The notes: a model not told the origin generated them from the letters alone. A stretch of DNA of 64,000 nt from Microbacteriaceae bacterium (GCA_025352325.1 JANXTR010000019.1:1-64000), one strand, 5' to 3'; positions 25,129 to 32,838 are shown, numbered from the stretch's first letter. Program-made: numbers and translations.

Positions 25129-25827
25129 CTAAAGACGGCTCAGTGCCGAGCGGATCAGGTTCGACCTGACCACCTCGAGCTGGCCGGCGATCTCGCGCGC
25201 CATGTCGAGGGCCTTCGCCCGGCTCGACGCGTCCTTGCGGCGCGCGACCGGGATCAGTGCGCTCTCGATCAGTCCGAGCTCGCGTTCGGCGGCGGCGCGG
25301 AATCCGCGCAGGTGCCGCGGCTCGATCCCCGAACGCTGAAGTTCGACCAGAGCCTTCAACACCGACAGCTCGTCGTCGCCGTAGTGCTCCGCCGCCATGA
25401 TGAGCGAGGCGGTGATCGCGTCACCCAGGAGCATCGGGGTGGCCCCCGCCTCCTTGATCAACTCGTCACGGCTCAGGCGCCGATCGCTCGGCAGCATCGA
25501 CGGACCGCTGACCGTGATACCACCGGGCAGAACCGGCTCGCGGCCGGCATCCAGATCTTCGAGGAAGCCCCGGATCACCTTGAGGGGCAGGTAGTAGTCG
25601 CGCTGCATGGTGAGCACGAGACGCAGGCGCTCGAGGTCGGTCGGCGAGAACTTGCGGTAGCCGGACTCGGTGCGCGAGGGGGTGACGAGGTGGCGCTCCT
25701 CGAGGAAGCGCAGCTTCGACGGCGAGAGGTCGGGGAACTCCGGGCTCAGGCGCGCGAGCACCTGCCCGATGCTGAGCAGCTGAACCCCGGCAACCGCGCG
25801 GGCCGAGGAGGTGGCGCCCGCCATCAA
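25129..25827 (-). CDS. ftsR: MerR-family regulator FtsR
   Basis: A 232-residue regulator with a MerR helix-turn-helix near residues 18-80 (LSIGQVLARLSPEFPDLSPSK, ESGYRKFSPTDLERL) and a long helical effector part. Homologues (Rv1828, corynebacterial FtsR) control ftsZ and division genes. It starts 4 bp inside the garA 3' end, so garA-ftsR are coupled. I can name the family with good confidence from sequence and synteny; the targets in this organism are inferred. Confidence 0.88.
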   Translation of the reverse strand: MMAGATSSARAVAGVQLLSIGQVLARLSPEFPDLSPSKLRFLEERHLVTPSRTESGYRKFSPTDLERLRLVLTMQRDYYLPLKVIRGFLEDLDAGREPVLPGGITVSGPSMLPSDRRLSRDELIKEAGATPMLLGDAITASLIMAAEHYGDDELSVLKALVELQRSGIEPRHLRGFRAAAERELGLIESALIPVARRKDASSRAKALDMAREIAGQLEVVRSNLIRSALSRL

Positions 25828-26306
25828 CGACTCGCGGGCGCGAGATCGAGCCGCGAAGCGTAAAACGTCAGTCGGAACTTGCCCACCTGGACCTCTGCCC
25901 CATCGCGGAGCAGAGCGGATTCGATACGAACACCGTCGAAGTACGTGCCGTTGAGCGATCCCAGGTCGTGCACCTGGAAGATCTTGCCCACGCGGGTGAA
26001 GTCGGCATGGCGGCGCGAGACCGTCACGTCATCGAGGAAGATTTCAGCATCCGGATGCCGCCCCGCCACAGTCGAGTCGGCGTCGAGCAAGAACCGCGCA
26101 CCGACATTCGGGCCGCGCCGCACTACGAGCAGAGCCGAGCCGGACGGCAGAGCCGCGATCGCCTCCTGTTCGTCGGGCGAGATGCCCGCCTCCATCGCGA
26201 CGAGCTGCGCCACGAAGTCGTCGGTGAAATGCGCGGTGGTGTCGTTTGAGGGAGCACCGTTCTCGGGCGCTGCGGGGGAGGAATTCCCCGGGACGTCGTC
26301 GGCCAT
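25824..26306 (-). CDS. garA: FHA-domain metabolic switch GarA/OdhI
   Basis: A 160-residue protein with a phosphothreonine-binding FHA domain in its C-terminal two thirds (GRHPDAEIFLDDVTVSRRH, GSLNGTYFDG). The N-terminal tail carries NDTTAHFTDDF, with Thr23-Thr24 placed like the ETTS site that PknB/PknG phosphorylate in GarA and OdhI. In those species the unphosphorylated protein inhibits 2-oxoglutarate dehydrogenase and regulates glutamate metabolism. The ATG at 26306 has AAAGGAGGG. It lies 10 nt after pgsA. Confidence 0.93.
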   Translation of the reverse strand: MADDVPGNSSPAAPENGAPSNDTTAHFTDDFVAQLVAMEAGISPDEQEAIAALPSGSALLVVRRGPNVGARFLLDADSTVAGRHPDAEIFLDDVTVSRRHADFTRVGKIFQVHDLGSLNGTYFDGVRIESALLRDGAEVQVGKFRLTFYASRLDLAPASR

Positions 26307-26316
26307 GAGCCCTCCT

Positions 26317-26919
26317 TTAGCTCTCCACAGTATCGGATGCGGCGACCGTCGCATCCCGCGGGATCCGGATGATCCGGCCCGCTTCGAGAGCGTAGATCAC
26401 ACCCGCCCACCAGTACAGGAAAACCCCCCAGAGAGCGGCCGCCCAGCCGACCGGATTGGCGATCTGATCGATCGAGGGGAACGTCGCCGCCAGCACGAGC
26501 AGCGGCATCGCGAACAGCAGCGCGAAGGTGCCCATCTTGCCGAGATGGTGCACGGGGAGCGGCCCGTAGCCGTTGTTGGCGAGCAGGATGCCGATCACGA
26601 GCAGCAGGACGTCGCGCGCGATGATCACCCCCGCGAGCCACCACGGGACGAATCCGCCCCAGGCCAAGCCGATCAGCGTGGAGAAGATGAAGAGCCGATC
26701 GGCGGCCGGATCGAGCAGCTGGCCGACCCGGCTCACCTGGTTGAACTTGCGCGCGACGAAGCCGTCGACGAAGTCGGTCGCGCTCGAGACGACCAGCGTG
26801 ATGAGCGCCATCAGGTACTCGTGCGTCAGCAGGAAGACCAGGAAGACCGGGATCAGCAGGAGGCGGAAGAAGCTGAGCGCGTTCGGGACCGTGGCGATCC
26901 GGGAACTCACAGTTGTCAC
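26317..26919 (-). CDS. pgsA: CDP-alcohol phosphatidyltransferase, PgsA type
   Basis: A membrane enzyme that links an alcohol to a CDP-diacylglycerol-derived phosphatidyl group. The 200-residue protein has about five hydrophobic helices. It carries the complete signature DG(X2)AR(X8)G(X3)D(X3)D, seen as DGFVAR ending in GQLLDPAADR. The probable product is phosphatidylglycerol phosphate, by similarity to the PgsA2 position near garA in mycobacteria; cardiolipin or inositol lipid synthesis cannot be excluded. Confidence 0.85.
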   Translation of the reverse strand: MTTVSSRIATVPNALSFFRLLLIPVFLVFLLTHEYLMALITLVVSSATDFVDGFVARKFNQVSRVGQLLDPAADRLFIFSTLIGLAWGGFVPWWLAGVIIARDVLLLVIGILLANNGYGPLPVHHLGKMGTFALLFAMPLLVLAATFPSIDQIANPVGWAAALWGVFLYWWAGVIYALEAGRIIRIPRDATVAASDTVES

Positions 26920-26989
26920 TCCGGCCTCCTTTCTCGCGAGAGTCTATCCGGGCGCAGGGGCGCTCTCTTCTGGGCGGTCGAGCTCCGAT

Positions 26990-26995
26990 TAGCAT
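26990..26995 (+). promoter_or_regulatory. -10 box TAGCAT of a probable leaderless transcript
   Basis: TAGCAT precedes the DUF1295 gene's ATG by 6 nt, in the gap that separates it from the divergent pgsA. Confidence 0.5.
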
Positions 26996-27001
26996 CGGAC
27001 C

Positions 27002-27835
27002 ATGAGCCCGCTCCTCGTGGTGCTGTTCGTCGCCATCGCCGTGTCCGCCTGCTGCTGGGTCGCATCTCTGGTGACGAAAGACGCCTCATGGGTCGACAGG
27101 ATCTGGTCGGTCACACCTGTCGTCTACGTCTGGATCGTCGCGATCGCGGCCGGACTGGCGGATGCCCGGCTCGACGTCATGGCCGTGCTGATCACGCTCT
27201 GGGGAGCCCGGCTGACCTACAACTTCGCGCGCAAGGGCGGCTACTCGGGCTACGGTCCGGGGGTCGAGGACTACCGCTGGGCGGTGTTGCGGGGCCGGAT
27301 GTCGCCCCCCCAGTTCCAGCTGTTCAACCTCTTCTTCATCGTGCTCTTCCAGAACGCCGTGCTGGTGCTCATCGCCTCCCCCGCACTGGCGGCCTTCGAG
27401 CACCACACGACCCCCTTTGGCCTGCTCGACGCAGTGCTGACCGTTTTGTTCCTGGCCTTCCTGCTCGGCGAGACGGTGGCCGATCAGCAGCAGTGGGCGT
27501 TCCACGCCTGGAAGAGCCGTGAGACGGCGGCCGGCCGCGACCTCTCGCTGCGCTTCGCGCAGACCGGGCTGTGGCGATTGTCACGGCATCCGAACTTCTT
27601 CTTCGAGAACGCGCAGTGGTGGGTCGTCTTCGCCTTCGGCGCGGTGGCCACCGGTTCGGTGCTGCAGTGGACGGTCGTCGGCATCGTGCTGCTGCTGGCC
27701 GTCTTCCTGGGCTCGACGAGCTTCACGGAGTCGATCTCGCGTTCGAAGTATCCGGAGTACGCCGAGTACCAGGCGCGCACATCGGCGATCATCCCGTGGT
27801 TCCCGAGGCGGCCCGCTCCCCCGGTTCTGGGGTAG
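27002..27835 (+). CDS. DUF1295 membrane protein (steroid 5-alpha-reductase-like)
   Basis: A 277-residue multi-spanning protein with about seven hydrophobic segments. The C-terminal part SRHPNFFFENAQWW and KYPEYAEYQARTSAIIPWFP is the hallmark of DUF1295/isoprenylcysteine-methyltransferase-like folds. The substrate is unknown; the family is often annotated as an oxidoreductase on sterol-like or lipid substrates. A single-gene transcript is likely. Confidence 0.88.
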   Translation: MSPLLVVLFVAIAVSACCWVASLVTKDASWVDRIWSVTPVVYVWIVAIAAGLADARLDVMAVLITLWGARLTYNFARKGGYSGYGPGVEDYRWAVLRGRMSPPQFQLFNLFFIVLFQNAVLVLIASPALAAFEHHTTPFGLLDAVLTVLFLAFLLGETVADQQQWAFHAWKSRETAAGRDLSLRFAQTGLWRLSRHPNFFFENAQWWVVFAFGAVATGSVLQWTVVGIVLLLAVFLGSTSFTESISRSKYPEYAEYQARTSAIIPWFPRRPAPPVLG

Positions 27836-27899
27836 CCGATCGGGAGGTGTTGTCGCGGGAGCGGAGATACATTTTGTGCAGAGAGTCTCGGGGGGGACG

Positions 27900-28121
27900 A
27901 TGAATCGACACGTCGCAACGGCGGCCAGGCGGGTAGCGCGCAGGGCGCTCGCCTACCGGGCCTGGTACGTCGATCCGCTCACCGGCCGGATCCCGATTCT
28001 CGAGATCCTCACCGACCCGCGCCTGCAGCGGCGCGAACAGCTGCGTCAGCTGCGTCGGGCCCAGCTCGGCTTCTTCGACACCGTGGCAGCTCGCGATCCT
28101 CGCGCGGTCCCCGCTCGCTGA
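27900..28121 (+). CDS. Small basic hypothetical protein
   Basis: A 73-residue Arg/Ala-rich protein (MNRHVATAARRVARRALAYR at the start) with no recognisable motif and no membrane segment. A purine-rich run (GGGGGGG) precedes the ATG by 3 nt and may act as ribosome site. The frame is open further upstream only as a shadow of the DUF1295 gene. It may be real or may be chance coding in a GC-rich gap. Confidence 0.4.
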   Translation: MNRHVATAARRVARRALAYRAWYVDPLTGRIPILEILTDPRLQRREQLRQLRRAQLGFFDTVAARDPRAVPAR

Positions 28122-28165
28122 CCGCGACTCGGGTGTCGCTCGATCGGAGGCTCACGCCGCGGGCG

Positions 28166-28171
28166 TAGCCT
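28166..28171 (+). promoter_or_regulatory. -10 box TAGCCT of a probable leaderless transcript
   Basis: TAGCCT lies 7 nt before the ATG of the repeat protein. Confidence 0.45.
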
Positions 28172-28178
28172 GTTCACC

Positions 28179-28631
28179 ATGTCGTGCATCCGGTTCAACA
28201 CGCCCGCCCAGCGTCGGCAGATGGCGGCCATGGCGCCGGTGATGCTGACCTCCGAGCAGACCACAGCGCTGCATCCGGCCCCGGCCGTCACCGACAGCAA
28301 GATCCGTCGGCTACGGCTGCTCACCGGGAGCACCAACCCGAAGATCCGCGAGAGCGTCGCGAGCTCGTACCACGCGCCTGTCGACCTCGTGGAGCGGTTG
28401 GCAAAGGATGCCGACGCCGGAGTCCGCGGCTGCGTCGCGCGCAACGAGGCGACCCCCTGTGACGTCCTGCGGGAGCTCTCGCACGACGTCGACGAGACCG
28501 TGCGCGGCTGGGTCGCGGTGAACTTCCTCGTTCCGGACGACGTCATACAACGGCTCGCCGATGACGAGAGCGACACGGTTCGCGCGCTCGTCCGCTGGAA
28601 AAGCTCGCTGGCAGAGTCGGTCGCGAGCTAG
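28179..28631 (+). CDS. Leucine-rich-repeat-variant / HEAT-like repeat protein
   Basis: A 150-residue soluble protein. From residue 50 on, three copies of a roughly 24-residue unit can be seen, each with a pattern like LVERLAKDADAGVRGCVARN, VLRELSHDVDETVRGWVAVN and VIQRLADDESDTVRALVRWK. This is the leucine-rich-repeat-variant/HEAT pattern of protein-protein interaction scaffolds. No enzyme motif is present and the partner is unknown. Its 3' end overlaps the convergent NUDIX gene by 4 nt. Confidence 0.7.
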   Translation: MSCIRFNTPAQRRQMAAMAPVMLTSEQTTALHPAPAVTDSKIRRLRLLTGSTNPKIRESVASSYHAPVDLVERLAKDADAGVRGCVARNEATPCDVLRELSHDVDETVRGWVAVNFLVPDDVIQRLADDESDTVRALVRWKSSLAESVAS

Positions 28632-29131
28632 ACGAATCGCGGGTCGAGCTCCGCGAGCCGCGCGCGCAAAGCGGGCCAGCCCGACGCGAGCCCCGGGTGA
28701 AGCGGCAACCCCGCGACATCTGCGATCGGCACCCAGCTGAGCGCGATGCTCTCGGCGTCGCCCAGGTAGGGCTCGAAGAGTTCGCTCGCGACGGCGAGCA
28801 CGGTCGTGTACGACCAGTAGCCGACGTCGAACACCGAGCTGCCCAGAACCCGCACGAGCTCGGGCGGCACGCCGGCTTCCTCGTCGGACTCGCGGATCGC
28901 GGCGTCCTCGGCGCTCTCGCCGGGCTTGCGCGCCCCGCCGGGCACGCCCCACGTGCCGCCGTGGTGGCTCCAGATCGCGCGATGCTGCAGCAGCACACCG
29001 GCGTCCGGATGCGCGAGCAGCAGCCCCGCGGCGCCGAACGTCCCCCAGAAGCGGCCGTCGGGTCCGTCTACCCAGGCGTCGCCTAGCCCGTGCGGACGTC
29101 GTTGCGTCGCGTCGTGACTTGAGCGGTCCAT
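28628..29131 (-). CDS. NUDIX hydrolase
   Basis: A 167-residue NUDIX protein. The box is GGARKPGESAEDAAIRESDE-EAGV; the essential RE..EE residues are kept, but a Ser replaces the usual hydrophobic residue between RE and EE. The segment TWGVPGGARKPGES matches MutT-like pyrophosphatases, and the substrate is not known. I trimmed the start to the ATG at 29131, 7 nt after a TAGGCT box. It is divergent from the M4 protease gene with a very short shared promoter region. Confidence 0.85.
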   Translation of the reverse strand: MDRSSHDATQRRPHGLGDAWVDGPDGRFWGTFGAAGLLLAHPDAGVLLQHRAIWSHHGGTWGVPGGARKPGESAEDAAIRESDEEAGVPPELVRVLGSSVFDVGYWSYTTVLAVASELFEPYLGDAESIALSWVPIADVAGLPLHPGLASGWPALRARLAELDPRFV

Positions 29132-29138
29132 ACCCTTC

Positions 29139-29144
29139 AGCCTA
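29139..29144 (-). promoter_or_regulatory. -10 box TAGGCT of the NUDIX gene, probable leaderless
   Basis: On the minus strand TAGGCT ends 7 nt before the ATG. The divergent protease -10 box lies only 17 nt away, so the two promoters must overlap. Confidence 0.45.
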
Positions 29145-29161
29145 AGCGCGGAGGTGCGGCG

Positions 29162-29167
29162 TAACCT
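29162..29167 (+). promoter_or_regulatory. -10 box TAACCT of the protease operon, probable leaderless
   Basis: TAACCT ends 7 nt before the ATG at 29175 and supports that start codon over the earlier one in the frame. Confidence 0.5.
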
Positions 29168-29174
29168 GACGCGC

Positions 29175-30236
29175 ATGACTCAGGGAATCGTGCCTCCGTA
29201 CCTGCTGACCCGCATCGCCGAGCTGGAGGCGCCGGAGTTCCGGGACGCCGCGACCGCGGCCAAACAGACGCTCATCCTCGACCGGCCGCGACGCGCGGCG
29301 CGCCTCAGCTTCACCCTCGATGCCGAACAGAATCTGGTCGCCGAGCTGAGTGCCGCGCCGAACCGCACCATCGGCAACGCCAAGAACACCGAGACGCTCC
29401 CGGGCGCCGAGGTGCGCGCCGAGGGTCAGGCCGCCGGAAAGGACGTCGCTGTCGATGAGGCCTACGACGGACTTGGAGCGACCTTCGCGCTCTACTCGGA
29501 GGTCTACGGCCGCGACTCGATCGACGGTAAAGGACTCCCCCTCGACGGCACGGTGCACTACGGGAAGCTCTACGACAACGCCTTTTGGAACGGCGGGCGG
29601 ATGGTGTTCGGCGACGGCGACGAGCAGGTCTTCGGCCGGTTCACCGCGTCGTACACGGTCATCGGCCACGAGCTGACGCACGGGGTCACCCAGTACACCG
29701 CCGGGCTCGTCTACCGGGATCAGCCGGGCGCTCTCAACGAGTCGATCTCCGACGTCTTCGGCTCGCTCGTCGAGCAGTACGCAAAGAAGCAGACGGCGGC
29801 GACCGCTACCTGGCTGATCGGCGAGGGGCTGTTCACAAAAAAGGTGAAGGGTGTCGCGCTCAGGTCGATGAAGGCGCCGGGTACCGCCTACGACGACCCC
29901 AGGCTCGGCAAGGATCCGCAGCCGGCCGACTTCGCCCACTACGTGCACACCACCGACGATGAGGGGGGCGTGCACCTCAACTCAGGCATCCCGAATCGGG
30001 CCTTCTACCTCGTGGCGCACCAGCTCGGCGGGCATGCCTGGGAGAGGGCGGGCCGGATCTGGTACGACACGCTCCTCTCCGGCCTGACGCCGAAGACGGA
30101 CTTCGCGGGCTTTGCGGCCGCCACCGTCGCGGCGGCGGCGAAACGGTACGGTGGCTCATCGGCCGAGGTGGCCGCGGCGCGGGCCGGCTGGTCCGGTGTG
30201 GGAGTGACGACGAATGGCGCAGCGACAGGCGACTGA
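29175..30236 (+). CDS. M4-family metallopeptidase, protealysin type
   Basis: A thermolysin-fold zinc protease of 353 residues. It has the zinc site HELTH (165-169), the third ligand in GALNESISD (Glu189) and the catalytic His in GVHLNSGIPNRAF (His267). There is no signal peptide. The N terminus GIVPPYLLTRIAE matches the short PPxxL-type propeptide of protealysins, which are cytoplasmic precursors rather than classic secreted thermolysins. The next gene, overlapping by 23 nt, encodes the probable inhibitor. Confidence 0.93.
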   Translation: MTQGIVPPYLLTRIAELEAPEFRDAATAAKQTLILDRPRRAARLSFTLDAEQNLVAELSAAPNRTIGNAKNTETLPGAEVRAEGQAAGKDVAVDEAYDGLGATFALYSEVYGRDSIDGKGLPLDGTVHYGKLYDNAFWNGGRMVFGDGDEQVFGRFTASYTVIGHELTHGVTQYTAGLVYRDQPGALNESISDVFGSLVEQYAKKQTAATATWLIGEGLFTKKVKGVALRSMKAPGTAYDDPRLGKDPQPADFAHYVHTTDDEGGVHLNSGIPNRAFYLVAHQLGGHAWERAGRIWYDTLLSGLTPKTDFAGFAAATVAAAAKRYGGSSAEVAAARAGWSGVGVTTNGAATGD

Positions 30237-30534
30237 GCCATCCCCCGCCGCGGCCGCGATCCGCATCCTGGTCGTCCGCAGCGGCGGGTTCGCCGGCATC
30301 CCTCAGCAGTGGCACGTCGAGTCGCGCGACGACGTCGACGACTGGACGACCCTCGTGACCGCCTGCCCGTGGGACCAGGTGGGCACCGACCCGGCATCGC
30401 GCGACCGTTTCATCTGGCGCATCGAGGCCCGGATGCCGCGCACCACCCGCACCGCGCAGGTGCCAGATGCCCTGCTCGTGGGCCCGTGGCGAGCCCTCGT
30501 CGATCGCGTGCAGGACGCGGGATCGCATGGCTGA
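30214..30534 (+). CDS. Emfourin-like inhibitor of the adjacent M4 protease
   Basis: A 106-residue protein whose core begins IRILVVRSGGFAGIP (16-30). The RSGGFAGI stretch followed by a Trp-rich acidic segment is the pattern of emfourin, the slow tight-binding inhibitor encoded downstream of protealysin in Serratia. It overlaps the protease gene by 23 nt, so the two are co-translated. Assignment rests on motif and context recalled from the family; no structure or profile search was possible. Confidence 0.8.
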   Translation: MAQRQATEPSPAAAAIRILVVRSGGFAGIPQQWHVESRDDVDDWTTLVTACPWDQVGTDPASRDRFIWRIEARMPRTTRTAQVPDALLVGPWRALVDRVQDAGSHG

Positions 30535-30916
30535 GGCCGGCGCTCCCGTGGCCCGCGTCGACTCCTGGCTCTGGGCGGTGCGACTCGTGAAGACCCGCTC
30601 GGCGGCGACCTCGCTCGCCAAGGCTGGGCACATCCGGATCAACGGCGACCGCGCCAAGCCGGCGCAGCACCTGAAACTGGGCGACGAGGTGCAGTTCCGC
30701 GTCGAGGGCGGCCCGCCGCGGATCGTGGTGGTGCGCGCTCTCTACATCAAGCGGGTCGGCGCGCCCGTGGCAGTGACGGCGTACGAGGACAACAGCCCTC
30801 CGCTGCCGCCGAAAGAGGAGCGGGTGCTGGTGGCGGTGCGGGACCGCGGCGCCGGGCGTCCGACGAAGCGCGATCGTCGCGAGATCGACAAGCTGATCGG
30901 CGACGAGCGGGAGTAG
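30527..30916 (+). CDS. S4-domain RNA-binding protein (Hsp15-like)
   Basis: A 129-residue protein with an N-terminal S4 domain (RVDSWLWAVRLVKTRSAATS, then AGHIRINGDRAKPAQHLKLGD), as in Hsp15, which binds stalled 50S subunits with nascent chains. The C terminus is basic (GRPTKRDRREIDKL), as in that family. It overlaps the inhibitor gene by 8 nt, so it probably rides on the same transcript, though a functional link is not evident. Confidence 0.88.
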   Translation: MAEAGAPVARVDSWLWAVRLVKTRSAATSLAKAGHIRINGDRAKPAQHLKLGDEVQFRVEGGPPRIVVVRALYIKRVGAPVAVTAYEDNSPPLPPKEERVLVAVRDRGAGRPTKRDRREIDKLIGDERE

Positions 30917-30935
30917 CGGAGTGAGCCCGACGAGC

Positions 30936-31433
30936 TCAGGCCACGGCCTCCTGCGCGAGTCCGCCTTTGATCGCCGCGATGACCTCGGGCGCGTCGGGCT
31001 GCGTCGTCGGGCGGAAACGGGAGACCGTGCCATCCGGCGTGATCACGAACTTCTCGAAGTTCCACATGACCATGCCGGCGCGGCCGTGCGAGTCCTTGAC
31101 CCGGGTCAGCTCGGAGTACAGCGGGTGCTTGCCGCGGCCGTTGACCTTGATCTTGTCCATCAGCGGAAAGGTGACGCCGTAGGTCGTGGAGCAGAACTCT
31201 TTGATGTCCTCGGTGGTGCCGGGCTCCTGCCCCATGAACTGGTTGCACGGGAAGCCGAGCACCGTGAAGCCCTGCTCGCCGTACTCCTTCTGCAGCTCCT
31301 CGAGCTTCTCGTACTGCGGAGTCAGACCGCACTTCGAGGCGACGTTCACGACCATCACCACCTTGTCGGCGTAGTCGGCGAGGGTGACGGGCTGGCCGTC
31401 GATGTTCGTCAGTTGGATGTCCCGGATTCCCAT
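30936..31433 (-). CDS. Glutathione-peroxidase-family thiol peroxidase
   Basis: A 165-residue peroxidase with a cysteine in place of selenocysteine (NVASKCGLT), the second family Cys in FPCNQF, and WNFEKF. Non-animal enzymes of this kind use thioredoxin, and actinobacteria lack glutathione, so thioredoxin or another thiol is the expected donor. The ATG at 31433 lies 7 nt after a TAGTGT box; a GTG 3 codons upstream is possible. It converges on the S4 gene. Confidence 0.92.
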   Translation of the reverse strand: MGIRDIQLTNIDGQPVTLADYADKVVMVVNVASKCGLTPQYEKLEELQKEYGEQGFTVLGFPCNQFMGQEPGTTEDIKEFCSTTYGVTFPLMDKIKVNGRGKHPLYSELTRVKDSHGRAGMVMWNFEKFVITPDGTVSRFRPTTQPDAPEVIAAIKGGLAQEAVA

Positions 31434-31440
31434 GTTTTGC

Positions 31441-31446
31441 ACACTA
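31441..31446 (-). promoter_or_regulatory. -10 box TAGTGT of the peroxidase, probable leaderless
   Basis: TAGTGT on the minus strand ends 7 nt before the chosen ATG, and no ribosome site is present. Confidence 0.45.
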
Positions 31447-31510
31447 CGCGGACCGCGTATGGCGTCGCTGTGAACAGCGTGTCAATCATGTGATGCGTCA
31501 CTGATCGGCG

Positions 31511-31516
31511 TACCGT
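31511..31516 (+). promoter_or_regulatory. -10 box TACCGT, probable leaderless
   Basis: TACCGT lies 7 nt before the ATG of the small acetyltransferase gene. Confidence 0.45.
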
Positions 31517-31523
31517 TTGGCGC

Positions 31524-31811
31524 ATGACGCGTGATTTCAGCCACGAGCCGGACGCCCACCGGTACACGATGCGCGTCGACGGCGAGACCGTCAGCGTGCT
31601 CGAGTACCAGGATCACGGCGTCGGCACGGTCATGCATCACACCGTCACCATGCCGCCGGCTCGCGGCAAGGGCTACGCGGCCGAACTGGTCGAGTTCGCC
31701 GTAAACGACGTGGAGTCGAACGGGCGCGGCCCGATCAGCGCGACGTGCTGGTACGTCGCGGAGTGGTTCGACCGGCATCCGGAGCGTTCGGCGCTGCTCG
31801 CGGTGCGCTGA
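31524..31811 (+). CDS. Small GNAT-fold N-acetyltransferase (YjdJ type)
   Basis: A 95-residue protein of the short GCN5-related group. It has the strand HTVTMPPARGKGYAAELVEF, where the RGKGYA turn binds the CoA pyrophosphate, and a late ATCWYVAEWFDRHPE with the family's conserved Cys-Trp/Tyr region. The acceptor is unknown; related proteins act on small amines. Confidence 0.85.
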   Translation: MTRDFSHEPDAHRYTMRVDGETVSVLEYQDHGVGTVMHHTVTMPPARGKGYAAELVEFAVNDVESNGRGPISATCWYVAEWFDRHPERSALLAVR

Positions 31812-31830
31812 TCGGGTCACGCCCGGCGCG

Positions 31831-32496
31831 TCAGCCGAGTTCGCTCGCTAGTCGGCGGGCCGCCTCCAGCGCGGCGTCGAGCGACTCTTGCGCGGCCTCC
31901 CGGTCGGCCGCGAACTGCTCGAGATCGAAGGCGATCGTGCCGTCGACCACGATCCGGTGGGTCGTCATGCCCATCGACTCACCGAGCACCACCTCGAGGG
32001 CGGATGTGGCGTGGTCCCAGGCGTCCGGAGCGGCTCCGTCGCCGTAGCGCCCGCCCCGGCTCGAGACGAGGACCGCGTGCCGTCCGCGCAGCGGAAGCTT
32101 CGGCATCCCGGCCGTGAGACCCGGCACGTGGACGTGATCGACCCACGCCTTGAGCGTGGAAGGCATCGAGTAGTTGTAGAGCGGGACGCCCACGAGCAGC
32201 ACATCCGCAGTCAGCAGCTCGTCGATGAAGACGTGCTGGGCCCGCTCCCAGTCGGCGGGCCGGGTGCCCGCCACGAGTCCCGCGCCCCAGTGCAGCGCCG
32301 CCGACGGCAGGTGCGCCGGAGGGTCGGCGTGCAGGTCACGGGTGATGACGCGGCGGTCGTCGTCGCGGAGTGTCGAACCGGCGGTCGAGCCCGCTGCCGC
32401 CCGCGCCCTCCACGCCTCGGCGAAGGCGGCCGTGACGGCGCGCGACCGTGATGCGGCGCCTCCCGCCGAGGAATCCAGCTGCAGCAGGGTCGTCAT
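31831..32496 (-). CDS. FMN-dependent NAD(P)H oxidoreductase (azoreductase/flavodoxin-like)
   Basis: A 221-residue flavodoxin-fold protein. The N-terminal LLQLDSSAGGAASRSRAVT is the FMN-phosphate site, and VPLYNYSMPSTLKAWVDHV followed by SSRGGRY matches AzoR-type enzymes that reduce quinones or azo compounds with NAD(P)H. Its ATG overlaps the stop of the upstream truncated reductase gene (ATGA). Confidence 0.87.
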   Translation of the reverse strand: MTTLLQLDSSAGGAASRSRAVTAAFAEAWRARAAAGSTAGSTLRDDDRRVITRDLHADPPAHLPSAALHWGAGLVAGTRPADWERAQHVFIDELLTADVLLVGVPLYNYSMPSTLKAWVDHVHVPGLTAGMPKLPLRGRHAVLVSSRGGRYGDGAAPDAWDHATSALEVVLGESMGMTTHRIVVDGTIAFDLEQFAADREAAQESLDAALEAARRLASELG

Positions 32497-32747
32497 CGTG
32501 CTCCTCGTTCCCGTCGCAGCACGCCGTCGGCGTCCGCGCGATGTTCTGCGTCTGGGGTCGGCACGAGGCGGAAGATTCGCAGCACCCGCCCTGACGCACG
32601 CTCGTAGCCGCGATACCCGGGCCAGTCCTCCTCGAGAGTGTGCCAGACGGCCTCCCGCTCGACGTCACCGACGATGGTGGCGTGCACCGGGCGCCCACCG
32701 TGTGCAGGACGAGCGATGGGAGCAGCAGCCCGCTCAGCTGCACACAC
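32493..32747 (-). pseudogene. C-terminal remnant of a deazaflavin-type nitroreductase/DUF385 protein
   Basis: Eighty-four codons. Residues 17-62 (GGRPVHATIVG, REAVWHTLEEDWPGYRGYE, RVLRIFRLVP) read like the last third of the F420-dependent nitroreductase (Ddn/DUF385) family. The N-terminal two thirds with the cofactor site are missing, and only 44 nt separate it from the terminator of the neighbouring operon, so there is no room for them. The first 16 residues do not resemble the family. A truncated relic is most likely. Confidence 0.6.
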
Positions 32748-32791
32748 CCGCCCGGAACGCGCGCGGCAGGGCCATGGCTCGATTCTGCCGG

Positions 32792-32830
32792 TTCTGCCCG
32801 GGTGGCGATGCCTCAGCCACCCGGGCAGAA
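32792..32830 (-). terminator. 15-bp perfect hairpin after the APC permease
   Basis: TTCTGCCCGGGTGGC and its exact complement flank a 9-nt loop (32807-32815). The hairpin begins 8 nt past the permease stop codon and is an obvious transcription terminator for the M20-GntR-hydrolase-permease operon. Confidence 0.85.
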
Positions 32831-32838
32831 TAAGGCGG

